Notes under the pieces: model-generated
What the model was told of the DNA's origin: nothing
The model's database searches: none
Seen by the model: only the letters and a program-made list of their open reading frames with translations
Shown here: positions 29,308 through 38,852 of the stretch, piece after piece
Layout of the letters: each line of letters opens with the position of its first letter
Numbering within the stretch: the first letter of the stretch is position 1
NCBI RefSeq assembly: GCF_025717605.1
Contig: NZ_JAJIRQ010000002.1
Coordinates: 81,884-145,883, forward strand
Length of the DNA: 64,000 bases
Origin: Paucibacter sp. TC2R-5
GTDB taxonomy: Bacteria; Pseudomonadota; Gammaproteobacteria; Burkholderiales; Burkholderiaceae_C
Direction of reading: 5' to 3'
Made by a program: the position numbers and the translations under genes

Positions 29308-29988
29308 TCAGCCGCCAAACACCTTTTTCAGCAAGGCGCTGCCGCTGGCCAGCGGGTCTTTGCGGATCTTGCGTTCCTCCTCGGCAATCATCAAAAACAA
29401 GCCGTCCAGCGCCCGCTTGGTCACGTATTGCTGAATATTGGCGTCCTCACTCTTGACCAGCCCGAAGCCGACACCTTTGCCGGCCACCGCGTTGTATTTG
29501 TCGGCCAGCGCGACCTTTTCGGTCGCGTGCGTCACGATGGGCAAAAATTGCGCCGTCAAGGGCTCACGCGTCTTGCCGGCAAAGAAGCGCGTCACCGAGT
29601 CGTCATCGCCCTTCACGATCTGCAGCGCGTCTTCAACGCTCATGGACTTGACCGCGTTGAGCAACAAGGGCCGCGCCGCCGGCACTGCGGCTTCGGCGGC
29701 GCGGTTCATGGCCAGCAACAAGTCGTCGACCTGCTTGCTTTGACCCGTCATCTTCAGCAGCTTGGCGCCGTCTTTCAGGTAACCGGGCAGCTCGATCTTG
29801 ACGGCCGGGTTGCCCATAAAGCCATCCGTTTTGCCCAAAGTCGCAATCGCCGCTTCGGCACCACGTTCAAGTGCCAGTCGGATGCCGGAGGCTGCGTCGC
29901 TCTCGGTGGCCGCCGCCCAGGTCATCGCTGAGGGCGCCAGCATGCCGCCACCCATGGCCGCCCAAATCATCATCTGTCTGCGTTGCAT
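29308..29988 (-). CDS. DUF4197 exported protein
   Basis: A 226-residue protein with a signal-like N-terminus (MQRRQMMIWAAMGGGMLAPSAMTWA). The mature part matches the DUF4197 family: GIRLALERGAEAAIATLGKTDGF, VKIELPG, ALQIVKGDDDSVTRFF, and a C-terminal GLFLMIAEEERKIRKDP. The fold is all-helical. The function is unknown in any organism as far as I know, and no partner is suggested by the neighbours. Confidence 0.87.
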   Translation of the reverse strand: MQRRQMMIWAAMGGGMLAPSAMTWAAATESDAASGIRLALERGAEAAIATLGKTDGFMGNPAVKIELPGYLKDGAKLLKMTGQSKQVDDLLLAMNRAAEAAVPAARPLLLNAVKSMSVEDALQIVKGDDDSVTRFFAGKTREPLTAQFLPIVTHATEKVALADKYNAVAGKGVGFGLVKSEDANIQQYVTKRALDGLFLMIAEEERKIRKDPLASGSALLKKVFGG

Positions 29989-30014
29989 CTTGTTAGCTCC
30001 CGTTTTGGAAAAAC

Positions 30015-30980
30015 TCAGGCCTTGATCGCTTCGGAGGCTACCTCGGCAGCTGCCTCAAACAAGGCCCCGACGTCCTGATCAATCGCGCCGAACACGCTCA
30101 GGCCATCGCGGCCCTTTATTTCTATGCGAATGCTATCGCCGAATTGCATGTACTCGGTCTTGGCTTGGCCGGCTTCCAAGGCTTCGAGCGCGCGCTTTTC
30201 GGCAATGCTGGCGAAGCCCCGGGACGCATCCTTGTTGGCAACATAGCCCGAACCGATGACGCTGCCGGCACGCAAGCGGCGCGTCTTGGCGGCATGCGCG
30301 ATCAGCTGGCCGAAGTGAAAGCTCATGTCGGACCCGGCTTCGCACAAGCCCACCTTGCGGCCGTTCCACATCACCTGCAGCGGCAGATCAACCCGGCCGG
30401 CGCTCCAGGCCCCGCCCAGCTCATCGGGCGTGACGGCGACCGGGCCGAAGGCACTGAGCGCTTGGCTGTGCAGCTCGCCCGAGCGCACATTGCGCAAGCG
30501 CCAGTCATTGACCAGCGCCAGCAGGCGAACACCCTCCAGCGCTTGCGCCGGCTGCGTGCCGCAAGCGATGTCGCCGGTGATGACGGCCAAACCGGCTTCA
30601 AAATCAATGCCCATTGCCTCGGATGCGAACAAGGCTGGCTCGCAAGGACCCAAAAAATCATCGCTGACGCCGCGCGCCATTGCCGGCTCGCTGAGCTGGC
30701 TGGCGGCCGTGCTTGGATAAGCGCCGCCGCTCACCCGTTGATAGGCGCGCGGCAGCGGCGCCATGCATTGCTTGGGCTCGAAGTTGAACGCATGGCGCAG
30801 CTTGCCATGGTTCAGCTGGGTGTAAAGCTCCTCCAGCTGTGGCGACAAAAAGCCCCAATCGTCCAGCACCTGCTGCAGCCGCGTAGCGATGCCGTTGGCG
30901 TAGTGCGCCTGACTCATATCGCGCGACACAACGATCAGTTGGCCGTCGCGCGACCCATCTCTATAGCTGGCAAGTTTCAT
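30015..30980 (-). CDS. fumarylacetoacetate hydrolase family protein
   Basis: A 321-residue member of the FAH superfamily. It starts MKLASYRDGSRDGQLIVVS and shows PLPRAYQRVSGG, a metal-site region FEAGLAVITGD in which the usual E-x-E pattern is only partly kept, LVNDWRLRNV and RAGSVIGSGYVAN with the catalytic loop. Related enzymes cleave or decarboxylate acylpyruvates in aromatic catabolism. The nearest relatives by feel are the 2-keto-4-pentenoate hydratase/FAH-like proteins of Burkholderiales. No catabolic operon is attached, so the substrate is unknown. Confidence 0.85.
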   Translation of the reverse strand: MKLASYRDGSRDGQLIVVSRDMSQAHYANGIATRLQQVLDDWGFLSPQLEELYTQLNHGKLRHAFNFEPKQCMAPLPRAYQRVSGGAYPSTAASQLSEPAMARGVSDDFLGPCEPALFASEAMGIDFEAGLAVITGDIACGTQPAQALEGVRLLALVNDWRLRNVRSGELHSQALSAFGPVAVTPDELGGAWSAGRVDLPLQVMWNGRKVGLCEAGSDMSFHFGQLIAHAAKTRRLRAGSVIGSGYVANKDASRGFASIAEKRALEALEAGQAKTEYMQFGDSIRIEIKGRDGLSVFGAIDQDVGALFEAAAEVASEAIKA

Positions 30981-31032
30981 CGGGGGTTTGAAAGCGGCAA
31001 AGCGTTAAACAAAAAGCTGGCAGCATTGTCCA

Positions 31033-32046
31033 ATGCGCAGCGTACCAAGGATCAAACCAACTCGGCTTTTAGGGCCCGGGGCCGCCGGCTCGCTGCGCCC
31101 TTGGGTTTGGGGAACAGTGCTGAGCCTGGGTCTGCACTTTCTGCTGATGGCACCTCGGCACAAGCCTGCTCATCCCGTCCAGGCCCACGCGCCGGCCATC
31201 AAGCTCAGCCTGCCAAGCGGCACAGCAGCGACCGAGCCGCCCAAGACAACGGAGAGGCCCCCCACCGCCGCTGCAGCCAAGCCCGCGCCGGTAAAGCAGC
31301 AGATAGAGAAACCCTTTGTCGCACAACCCTTGCCCGAGGCTGTGGCCTCAGACTTGCCGGCTTCAACTGCAGTTGCAGTCGCGGTCGCACCGGCCGTCGA
31401 TTGGCGCTATTTGCTGCTGCAGAACGACGCCCGAGGCCAGGCCAGACTGAGTTGGCAGCCGGGTGGCGCCGTCTATACCCTGCGCCTGGAACGGGAGCTG
31501 GAAGGACGGCCACTCCCAGGCTCAAACAGCCAGGGCCGCCTGGATACGCAGGGCCTGAGCCCCGAGCGCTTCACCCAGCAGCGACCGGGGCGCCAGGGTC
31601 AGGCGCCGCGCGATGCAGCCGCGACCAATTTCCGGCAGGGTGAAAGGCAAGACCAAATCAGCTTTTCCGCCAGCACCGAGCAAGTTCCCATGCCAGGCGG
31701 CGTACAAGACCGCATCAGCTGGTGGCTGCAGCTGGCCGCCATCGTTGCCGCGACGCCGCAGCAGTTTGTGCCCGGCCGGGAATTGCGCATGATGGTGGCG
31801 GGCCTGCGCGGCGAAGCCCGCGAGTGGATCTTTGAGGTGCTGGATCGCCAAGACCTGGCCTTGCCGGTGGGCCCGATACCCCAAGCCGTGCACCTGCGCC
31901 GCGCTGCACTGGGGCCGTACAGCGGCGAAATCGAGCTTTGGCTAGACCCCGCCCGCCACCACCTGCCGGTGCGCCTGCTCGTCAAGCTGCCCGACGAACG
32001 AGACTGGGAACTGCAGCTGCTGGATGAGGGTTTGCCTCAACCCTGA
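31033..32046 (+). CDS. DUF3108 protein with TonB-like N-terminus
   Basis: A 337-residue protein. A membrane anchor (about 24-40, WGTVLSLGLHFLLMAP) is followed by a Pro/Ala/Lys-rich spacer resembling TonB (40-115), then the DUF3108 domain: VDWRYLLLQNDARGQARLSWQPGG, VPMPGGVQDRISWWLQLAAIV and GEIELWLDPARHHLPVRL. DUF3108 proteins are periplasmic and of unknown role. It is divergent from the FAH-family gene with 52 bases between the starts. Confidence 0.85.
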   Translation: MRSVPRIKPTRLLGPGAAGSLRPWVWGTVLSLGLHFLLMAPRHKPAHPVQAHAPAIKLSLPSGTAATEPPKTTERPPTAAAAKPAPVKQQIEKPFVAQPLPEAVASDLPASTAVAVAVAPAVDWRYLLLQNDARGQARLSWQPGGAVYTLRLERELEGRPLPGSNSQGRLDTQGLSPERFTQQRPGRQGQAPRDAAATNFRQGERQDQISFSASTEQVPMPGGVQDRISWWLQLAAIVAATPQQFVPGRELRMMVAGLRGEAREWIFEVLDRQDLALPVGPIPQAVHLRRAALGPYSGEIELWLDPARHHLPVRLLVKLPDERDWELQLLDEGLPQP

Positions 32047-32213
32047 TTCAGGGGGGAGATCGATAATTTTTGACGCTTTGAACATGAATATCTGTCTTCG
32101 ATGCGCCGAAATGAACCGAGTTCTGACATTATTTGTGCACGGTCAGGTGCTTTTCTGCCGATAAGGCTTGAAACAGGCGCCGCTGGCCGCAGTTGACGCT
32201 GAAAGGAGCCACC

Positions 32214-32507
32214 ATGCACATGCTTTACAACTCCCCCAGTTTCAGTGTCGTCAAGTTCGACATTCAAGTAACTGAGCCTTTGCCGGGCGAATTTTTGCTG
32301 GCCAACCCCGACCTGCAGCTGAACCGCGGCGGATTCGAGATCGTCGACAAATTCAGCCGCAAAGAAATCTTCATCGAAGGCGCGCTGGCCCAGCAGTTTC
32401 AGGACGGCGTCGAGGCCTTGATCGAGCAAGATCCGAGTGAAGAAGATCTGGATGACTTCATCGAGGGCTACGCCAAGATGGGCCATCAACCGGTGGTCAT
32501 GCACTGA
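32214..32507 (+). CDS. DUF3567 protein
   Basis: A 97-residue acidic cytosolic protein starting MHMLYNSPSFSVVKF behind AAGGAG. RGGFEIVDKFSRKEIFIEGALAQQF and the acidic EQDPSEEDLDDFIEGY match DUF3567, a small family I associate with Burkholderiales and close relatives. The function is unknown. It stands alone between two unrelated genes, with 167 bases of upstream DNA that presumably hold its promoter. Confidence 0.87.
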   Translation: MHMLYNSPSFSVVKFDIQVTEPLPGEFLLANPDLQLNRGGFEIVDKFSRKEIFIEGALAQQFQDGVEALIEQDPSEEDLDDFIEGYAKMGHQPVVMH

Positions 32508-32617
32508 AAAGGGCTGAAAAACAGCGCCTGACCCACTTGTCCTCGGCGCGCGGCTGAGACAAGATCGGGCAGCGCCGCGCAGTCTGTGGTGCACAAGACT
32601 GCAAGGAGCTGTCCATC

Positions 32618-34918
32618 ATGGTCAAGCGTTTGACTGACGCGCGTGTCCTACCGTCACCGGGCCTCAAGGAGGCGCCGGTGATGGATCGGATGTGCACGCA
32701 GTTCGTGCTGACGCTGACCGTCAAGCATGCCGGACGCTTCAATCTCCGCCGCGACTTCAACGGCCTCTTGTCCTTCACCGGCCGCCACTTGGTCTGGCCA
32801 ACGCGTGTCTTGGGCCGGCTGCGCGACTACCTGAATCAACGCTGCGTGGCCAATGAGTTATGGAGCGGCCATGAGGCGCTGAGCGATGAGGCCTTTTTGC
32901 AGCGCCACGGCGTTTGGAGTGGGCCGTTTTCGGAGTCCACGCTGTTCTTCTACCTCGACGAATATGTCAAGGACGCGCCCAAGGACATGATGGCCTTGCT
33001 GGCCACCACCAGCGAATGGCTGGACCGCCAACTCAGGCGCGAGTCAACCTTGGTGGAGAAAAATATCGAGGCGCTGGGTGCGCTCTTGCAGCTCAATCCG
33101 GCCGAAAGAGCGCTGCTGCTTTATGGCACGCTGGCGCGTTACCAGCGCGAGTTGCGCGGTGCGCTCGTCGAGTTCAAGGTCAACACCGCGCAGGAAGCTT
33201 TTGCGGCGATTGCGGCGGTGGCCGGCGTCAACGCGCAAGAGGTGGCCGAAGCCTTGCGCGCAGGCTCCCGGCTCGAGCGCATCGGCATGGTCGAGAACCT
33301 GATCTCCGAGCACAACATCACCGACCTGGCCGACCTGATGAAGGTCAGCGATCAGCTGCCGCCGGTCCTGATGCGGGAGTACAAAGGGCCGCACGATTTG
33401 ATGGCGGTGTTCACCCGGCCGGCCGCGCGCAGCCTCTTGAGCGCCGAGGATTTTCAGTTCGTTGCCGACGACCTCGCCGTCTTGAACCGCCTGCTGGGCA
33501 ACGCGGTGAAGCGCCACGAAGCCGGCGTCAACGTATTGCTGTATGGCCCGCCAGGCACCGGCAAAACTGAATTGGCCAAGGTCGCGGCGCAAGCCGCAGG
33601 GCTGGATCTCTATGAAGTCGAATATGCCGACCGCGAAGGCAATTCGCTGTCCGGCCGCGACCGCTACCGCTCGCTGCAAATCAGCCAGGTTTTCCTCAAG
33701 GCCAGCGAGAACGTGGCCTTGCTGTTCGACGAGGTGGAGGACGTGTTCCCGCCCTTGTCCAGCGACACCGCGCAGCTGATTGCACGCATGGACTCGGCCT
33801 TGGACGCGCCGACCTCGGGTTCGGTCAGCGGCAAGGCATGGGTGAATCAGATTTTGGAGACCAACCCGGTGCCGGTGATCTGGATCACCAACCGCATCGA
33901 GCAAATCGATCCAGCCTTTCGGCGCCGTTTTCAGTACCACCTGGAGCTGAAGTCGCCGCCGCCGGGCGCACGCCTGGGCCTGGTCACCAAGGCCTTGGCC
34001 GATGTGCAGGTGAGTGCAGACTTCACCGCCAAGCTTGCCGAACGGCGCGGCCTGACGCCGGCGCAGATCCGCACGGCCGTGCGCTTCGCCCAACTGGCTG
34101 GGCAAGGCGACGAGTGCGAGCGCATGATAGAGCGCCAACTCGAAAACGCCGACAAGGCGCTGGGCCAGCGCAGCCGCGAGCGCTTGGCGCGGCCGGTCGT
34201 CACCCAGTATGCGCTGGACTTGTTGAACTGCGAATCTCGCTTTGAGATCCCGCGCATCGTGAGTGCGCTGGAGAAGCGCGGCTGCGGCAATCTGTGTTTT
34301 TATGGCCCGCCCGGCAGCGGCAAAACCGCGTTGGCCGAACATATCGCCCAGACCCTAGGCCGGCCCTTGATGATCAAGCAGGCGAGTGATTTGTCCAGCA
34401 AGTTTGTCGGCGAGACCGAACAGAATATGGCGCGCATGTTCGAAGCCGCAGCGGCCGAGAACGCCGTGTTGCTGCTCGACGAGGCCGACAGCTTTTTGCG
34501 CAGCCGCCGCATGGCCGAGCGCAATTACGAGGTGTCCGAGGTCAATGAAATGCTGGCCGGCATGGAGCGCTTTGCCGGCATTTTCATTTGCACGACCAAT
34601 TTGTTTGAAGATCTCGACGAAGCGGCGCTGCGCCGCTTTGCCTTCAAAATCGGCTTCAAAGCGTTGACGCCGGCTCAGCGCGAGCGGATGTTTCTGCGCG
34701 AGGCGCTGGGCGACGAAGGCGCAAGGCTCGATGACGATCAAATGCAACGTTTGGCTGCCTTGGATGCCTTGACGCCGGGCGACTTTGCAGCTGTGCGCCA
34801 GCAGGTCGAGATTCTCGGCGAGCCCTTGACGGCGGACGAGTTCTTGGCACAGTTGGAGGCCGAGCATCGCATCAAGCCGCAGGTGCGCAATCGACGCGCG
34901 ATGGGTTTCAATCACTGA
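32618..34918 (+). CDS. tandem AAA+ ATPase with N-terminal helical domain
   Basis: A 766-residue cytosolic protein. Residues 1-285 are helical, with no recognised domain. AAA module 1 has Walker A GPPGTGKT (about 310-317), Walker B LLFDEVED (about 369-376) and an Arg-rich PAFRRRFQYHLEL. Module 2 has GPPGSGKT (about 563-570), LLLDEADS (about 619-626) and AALRRFAFKIGF. Both appear able to hydrolyse ATP. The double-ring layout recalls Cdc48/FtsH-like unfoldases, but no protease domain is fused. AAGGAG precedes the ATG. It stands alone; partners are unknown. Confidence 0.82.
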   Translation: MVKRLTDARVLPSPGLKEAPVMDRMCTQFVLTLTVKHAGRFNLRRDFNGLLSFTGRHLVWPTRVLGRLRDYLNQRCVANELWSGHEALSDEAFLQRHGVWSGPFSESTLFFYLDEYVKDAPKDMMALLATTSEWLDRQLRRESTLVEKNIEALGALLQLNPAERALLLYGTLARYQRELRGALVEFKVNTAQEAFAAIAAVAGVNAQEVAEALRAGSRLERIGMVENLISEHNITDLADLMKVSDQLPPVLMREYKGPHDLMAVFTRPAARSLLSAEDFQFVADDLAVLNRLLGNAVKRHEAGVNVLLYGPPGTGKTELAKVAAQAAGLDLYEVEYADREGNSLSGRDRYRSLQISQVFLKASENVALLFDEVEDVFPPLSSDTAQLIARMDSALDAPTSGSVSGKAWVNQILETNPVPVIWITNRIEQIDPAFRRRFQYHLELKSPPPGARLGLVTKALADVQVSADFTAKLAERRGLTPAQIRTAVRFAQLAGQGDECERMIERQLENADKALGQRSRERLARPVVTQYALDLLNCESRFEIPRIVSALEKRGCGNLCFYGPPGSGKTALAEHIAQTLGRPLMIKQASDLSSKFVGETEQNMARMFEAAAAENAVLLLDEADSFLRSRRMAERNYEVSEVNEMLAGMERFAGIFICTTNLFEDLDEAALRRFAFKIGFKALTPAQRERMFLREALGDEGARLDDDQMQRLAALDALTPGDFAAVRQQVEILGEPLTADEFLAQLEAEHRIKPQVRNRRAMGFNH

Positions 34919-34977
34919 GCGGAGCAAATTCCGGCTTCAGTTCATGGCAAGCCAATGTGGTGTTGCACACTAAGGCC

Positions 34978-35481
34978 ATGAACAAAGAATTGCCACAAGG
35001 CTTGAAACTGCTGACGATCTGGCTGCTGATCCTGCTCGTGGTCTTCATGGGCTTCAAGGCCTGGGAGCATCAGCGCGCGCAGAGCCTCATCACCGTTGAC
35101 GGCGGCGCCATCACCCTCAAACGCGGCCCGGACGGCCATTTCCATTGGCCGGGCCTGGTCAACGGCGTCGCAGTGGAGTTTTTGGTCGATACCGGCGCCA
35201 CCAGCACCGCCCTGCCCCAGGCTTTGGCGGAGCAAGCCGGTTTGGTGGCCGAAGCCGACGTCAGCTCGCACACGGCCGCCGGCCTGGCGCGAGGCTACCG
35301 GGCGCGCGCCGACATCGCCTTGAAAGGCGGCGTTCAGGCCGAGCGCCTGGCGGTGACCGTATTGCCGGCCTTGGGCGCGCCGCTGCTGGGCATGGACATC
35401 TTGTCCAAGCTTGATTTCAAGCAGCAAGACGGTGCTTTGCATATCCAGCGTAGCCCGCATCTTCGGGCCGGGCGCCCATGA
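34978..35481 (+). CDS. membrane-anchored retropepsin-like aspartic protease
   Basis: A 167-residue protein. One helix (about 11-26, LLTIWLLILLVVFMGF) anchors it with the rest in the periplasm. The single-domain pepsin-like fold has the active-site DTGAT with Asp71, and the downstream LLGMDILSKLDF typical of clan AA. It would act as a homodimer. The start is set at MNKELP (34978), since the ATG 21 bases earlier has no ribosome binding site. Its stop overlaps the next gene as ATGA, pointing to joint function with the TraB/GumN protein. Confidence 0.87.
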   Translation: MNKELPQGLKLLTIWLLILLVVFMGFKAWEHQRAQSLITVDGGAITLKRGPDGHFHWPGLVNGVAVEFLVDTGATSTALPQALAEQAGLVAEADVSSHTAAGLARGYRARADIALKGGVQAERLAVTVLPALGAPLLGMDILSKLDFKQQDGALHIQRSPHLRAGRP

Positions 35482-36431
35482 GCTGGCTGAGACTCGCCTG
35501 CACCCTGCTTCTCGGCTTGTCGCTTGGCGGCCCAGCTTTCGCAGCTGCGGCTTGCCCGCCGGCGCCAACGCAAGCCAGCCCCGAGCAATCCGCGGCCTGG
35601 GGCCGGCAGGCGCAGGACCGCGGCCTGCTTTACCGCATCAGCCGGGACGGCCGGGACTCTTTTGTTTACGGCACCATGCATATAGGCCGGCCGGAATGGG
35701 CCTATCCGGGGCCCAAGCTGCTGGCGACGCTGAAGCGCGTGGATGTCTTGGCGCTTGAACTGGACCTCAGCGATGCGGCCACGCTACAGGTCTTGAGCCG
35801 ACCGCCCGCGCATGCGCCGGACCTCAAGCTCCCGCCCGCGCTGCGCAAACGGCTCGACGCGCAGGCCCGCTTGGCCTGCTTGCCCGCCGGCGCCTTGGAC
35901 GGCCAGCATCCGTTGATGGAACTGAGTACTTACACGGTGTTGGCCGCGCGCTGGGATGGCCTTGACCCCAGTTTCGGGCAAGAGCTGCTGCTGAGCCTGT
36001 GGGCGCGCGAGCAAGGCCTGCCCATCATTGGGCTTGAAGATGCGGCCAGCCAGCAGCGGGCCCTGATTCCCGGCGATGCGAAACTGGCCTTGCTCAGCCT
36101 GCAAAAAGGCTTGAACCAGCTTGAGCAAGGTCGTGTGCGCCCCCTGATGAAGCGGCTGGCCCAGGCTTGGGCACAGGGCGATCTGGCGACGATGCAGGAC
36201 TACGCTCGCTGGTGTGACTGCATCGAAGACGCACAGGACCGGGCCGATTTCATACGGCTCAATGATGAGCGCAACCCGACGCTGGCCGCCGGCATAGAGG
36301 CGAAGCACGCCCAGGGGAAGTCGGTGCTGGCGGCGGTGGGTGCCCTGCATCTGAGCGGACAAGCGTCGCTGCTGAAGCAGTTGCGCCAACGCGGCTTTGT
36401 TGTTGAGCAACTGCACCCCGGCCCGCGCTGA
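35478..36431 (+). CDS. TraB/GumN family protein
   Basis: A 317-residue exported protein with a signal peptide (1-23, ending PAFAAA). The TraB/GumN fold shows the two GxxH motifs GTMHIG near the N-terminus and VGALHLSG near the C-terminus, with ALELDL between. Members resemble Tiki-type metal proteases, and the motifs are consistent with a metal site; the biological role in bacteria is not well known. It overlaps the retropepsin-like gene by four bases. Confidence 0.87.
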   Translation: MSWLRLACTLLLGLSLGGPAFAAAACPPAPTQASPEQSAAWGRQAQDRGLLYRISRDGRDSFVYGTMHIGRPEWAYPGPKLLATLKRVDVLALELDLSDAATLQVLSRPPAHAPDLKLPPALRKRLDAQARLACLPAGALDGQHPLMELSTYTVLAARWDGLDPSFGQELLLSLWAREQGLPIIGLEDAASQQRALIPGDAKLALLSLQKGLNQLEQGRVRPLMKRLAQAWAQGDLATMQDYARWCDCIEDAQDRADFIRLNDERNPTLAAGIEAKHAQGKSVLAAVGALHLSGQASLLKQLRQRGFVVEQLHPGPR

Positions 36432-36505
36432 CAAGAACTGCAGCACGCCGCGCCAAGTTGGGGCAAACTTGGCCGCGAACAACAACATCGCTTCACGGAG
36501 ACCCC

Positions 36506-37270
36506 ATGGCCGACAACAGCTTCAGCAAATTCGTTCCAGGTTTTGACTTTCTGCAAGGGCTGGTCAAGGGCGCCGGCGCCGCCATGCCCGGCGTCGGCCA
36601 ATGGGTCGCACCGACCCTGAACCCCGAGGAGTTGGGCAAGCGCATTGATGAATTGCGCACCGTGCAATTCTGGCTGGAGCAAAACGCTCGCATGCTGGGC
36701 GCAACGATCCAAGCGCTGGAAGTCCAAAAGATGACGCTGGCGACCCTGAAGTCCATGAATGTGCCGCTAGAGCAATTGAGCGAAGCCTTGCAAGCGCCGG
36801 CTGCCACCTTGGTGAACCCACTCGCAGCGGCTTGGCCGGGCTTGACGCCGGAGGTGAAGACGCCCGCCGCTCCTCAAGCAGCGCCCCCCGTCGCACCTCC
36901 CGTCGCACCTCCCGCAGCAGCTGCCGCGCCAGCCGCCGCAGACGCTACGGGCGCAGAAAAACCTCTCGTGCCCCCCATCGTTGACCCCCTGCAATGGTGG
37001 GGCGCTCTGAGCCAGCAGTTCACGCAGTTGGCGGCCAGCGCCATGAAGGACGGCGCCAGCGACAGTGCCAAGAATCTGGCCGGCAATATCGTCAAGCAGT
37101 CTCTCGACGTCGCCGGCGACACCTTGCGCAAGGCCGGTGCCATGCCGGGCGCCGTGGCGGAGCAAATGGCCAAAACCTTGGTTCCCACAGCTTCGACCAA
37201 GGCGGCCGCCAAAGCTGCGACGCCTCCCGCGACTCCCAAGCCGACCCCGGCCCGCAAACGCAAGCTCTGA
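36506..37270 (+). CDS. phaM: PhaM-type PHA granule regulatory protein
   Basis: A 254-residue protein. FVPGFDFLQGLVKGA and WVAPTLNPEELGKRIDELRTVQFWLEQNARML are the conserved N-terminal half. A Pro/Ala-rich linker (about 115-160, with a short repeat of PPVA) follows. The C-terminus is Lys/Ala/Pro-rich like histone H1, ending ARKRKL. PhaM binds PHA synthase and DNA, activates granule formation and attaches granules to the nucleoid. Its presence implies the cell makes polyhydroxyalkanoate, though no pha synthase is in this window. Confidence 0.85.
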   Translation: MADNSFSKFVPGFDFLQGLVKGAGAAMPGVGQWVAPTLNPEELGKRIDELRTVQFWLEQNARMLGATIQALEVQKMTLATLKSMNVPLEQLSEALQAPAATLVNPLAAAWPGLTPEVKTPAAPQAAPPVAPPVAPPAAAAAPAAADATGAEKPLVPPIVDPLQWWGALSQQFTQLAASAMKDGASDSAKNLAGNIVKQSLDVAGDTLRKAGAMPGAVAEQMAKTLVPTASTKAAAKAATPPATPKPTPARKRKL

Positions 37271-37349
37271 GCCCATTTGCCTGTTGCTGACATTCAGCGG
37301 GCAGCAAGCAAGGCTGCGCTACAGTGTTTCGCAGCCCAGGAGACCTTGC

Positions 37350-38849
37350 TTGATTGCAGCAGACCCCAACACCAGTGACCCCGCCCAGCGTGCCCAGCTC
37401 CAAGCGCGGGTGGTGCAGGCCTTGGCGGACGAACTGCCCGCTCATGCACTGCTCTGGCACGGCGAAGACACCACGCCCTATGAATGCGACGGGCTGAGCG
37501 CCTACCGCCAGCGCCCCTTGGTGGTGGCGTTGCCGGAGACGCAGGCGCAGGTCGCCGCCGTCTTGCGCACCTGCCATGCACTGCAAGTGCCCGTCGTGGC
37601 GCGCGGCGCCGGGACGGGCTTGTCGGGCGGCGCGATGCCACATGCTTTGGGCGTGACGCTGGGCCTGGCGAAGTTCAAACAGATCATCCAGATCAACCCA
37701 CTCGCGCGCACCGCGACCGTGCAATGCGGCGTGCGCAACTTGGCCATTTCCGAGGCCGCCGCGCACCACGGCCTCTACTACGCGCCCGACCCGAGCAGCC
37801 AGATTGCCTGCACCATAGGCGGTAATGTGGCCGAGAACTCAGGCGGCGTACATTGCCTCAAATACGGCCTCACCTTGCATAACGTCTTACGTGTGCGCGG
37901 TTTCACGATGGACGGCGAGGCGGTCGAATTCGGCTCCGAAGCACTGGATGCAGCCGGACTGGACTTGCTCAGCCTGATCGTCGGCAGCGAAGGCATGTTG
38001 GCCGTCATCACCGAAGTGACGGTCAAATTGATCCCCAAGCCCAGCTTGGCCCGCTGCGTGATGGCCAGCTTCGATGATGTGCGCAAGGCGGGCCTGGGCG
38101 TCGCCAACATCATTGCCGCCGGCATCATTCCGGCCGGGCTGGAGATGATGGACAAGGCGATGACGGCCGCCGTGGAAGACTTTGTCCATGCCGGCTACGA
38201 CCTCAGCGCAGCGGCGATTTTGCTGTGCGAAAGCGACGGCACGCCCGAAGAAGTGGCCGAGGAGATCGCGCAGATGCAAGCGGTTTTGATGGCCAGCGGC
38301 GCCAGCCATTGCGAAGTCAGTGCCGATGAAGCTCAGCGGCTGAAATTCTGGAGCGGCCGCAAGAACGCGTTCCCGGCCTCGGGCCGGATCAGCCCGGACT
38401 ATATGTGCATGGACTCGACCATACCGCGTAAAAACCTGGCCGACATCTTGTTGGCGATTCAGGAGATGGAGAAGAAGTACCAGCTGCGCTGCGCCAATGT
38501 CTTCCACGCCGGCGACGGCAACCTGCACCCGCTGATCATGTTTGACGCCAAAGACCCGGATCAGATGCGGCGCTGCGAGGAATTTGGCGCCGAGATTCTG
38601 GAGACCAGCGTCGCCATGGGCGGCACGGTGACGGGTGAGCATGGTGTCGGCATTGAGAAGCTGAACTCGATGTGCGTGCAATTCTCTGCCGCCGAGTTGG
38701 CGCAAATGCATGCCGTCAAACTGGCCTTTGATCCGCAAGGCCTGCTCAACCCCGGCAAGGTGATCCCGACCCTGCATCGCTGCGCCGAATACGGGCGCAT
38801 GCATGTCAGCCGCGGCCTGCTGGCGCACCCTGATTTGCCGAGGTTCTGA
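37350..38849 (+). CDS. glcD: glycolate oxidase subunit GlcD (FAD-linked)
   Basis: A 499-residue FAD-binding subunit that oxidises glycolate (or D-lactate-type 2-hydroxy acids) to the 2-oxo acid. The FAD-binding PVVARGAGTGLSGGAMP and IGGNVAENSGGVHCLKYG lie in the first half; HAGDGNLHPL and EHGVGIEK in the second carry active-site residues. I choose TTG at 37350 because AGGAG lies 7 bases upstream and the protein then matches the family start (IAADPNTSDPAQRAQL); no ATG fits. It heads the glcDE-methyltransferase-glcF operon. Confidence 0.93.
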   Translation: MIAADPNTSDPAQRAQLQARVVQALADELPAHALLWHGEDTTPYECDGLSAYRQRPLVVALPETQAQVAAVLRTCHALQVPVVARGAGTGLSGGAMPHALGVTLGLAKFKQIIQINPLARTATVQCGVRNLAISEAAAHHGLYYAPDPSSQIACTIGGNVAENSGGVHCLKYGLTLHNVLRVRGFTMDGEAVEFGSEALDAAGLDLLSLIVGSEGMLAVITEVTVKLIPKPSLARCVMASFDDVRKAGLGVANIIAAGIIPAGLEMMDKAMTAAVEDFVHAGYDLSAAAILLCESDGTPEEVAEEIAQMQAVLMASGASHCEVSADEAQRLKFWSGRKNAFPASGRISPDYMCMDSTIPRKNLADILLAIQEMEKKYQLRCANVFHAGDGNLHPLIMFDAKDPDQMRRCEEFGAEILETSVAMGGTVTGEHGVGIEKLNSMCVQFSAAELAQMHAVKLAFDPQGLLNPGKVIPTLHRCAEYGRMHVSRGLLAHPDLPRF

Positions 38850-38852
38850 TTG

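Noticed and set aside
32618-34918. AAA+ ATPase as part of an anti-phage system
   Set aside because: No nuclease, toxin or other defence partner is adjacent, and neighbours are ordinary housekeeping or DUF genes.
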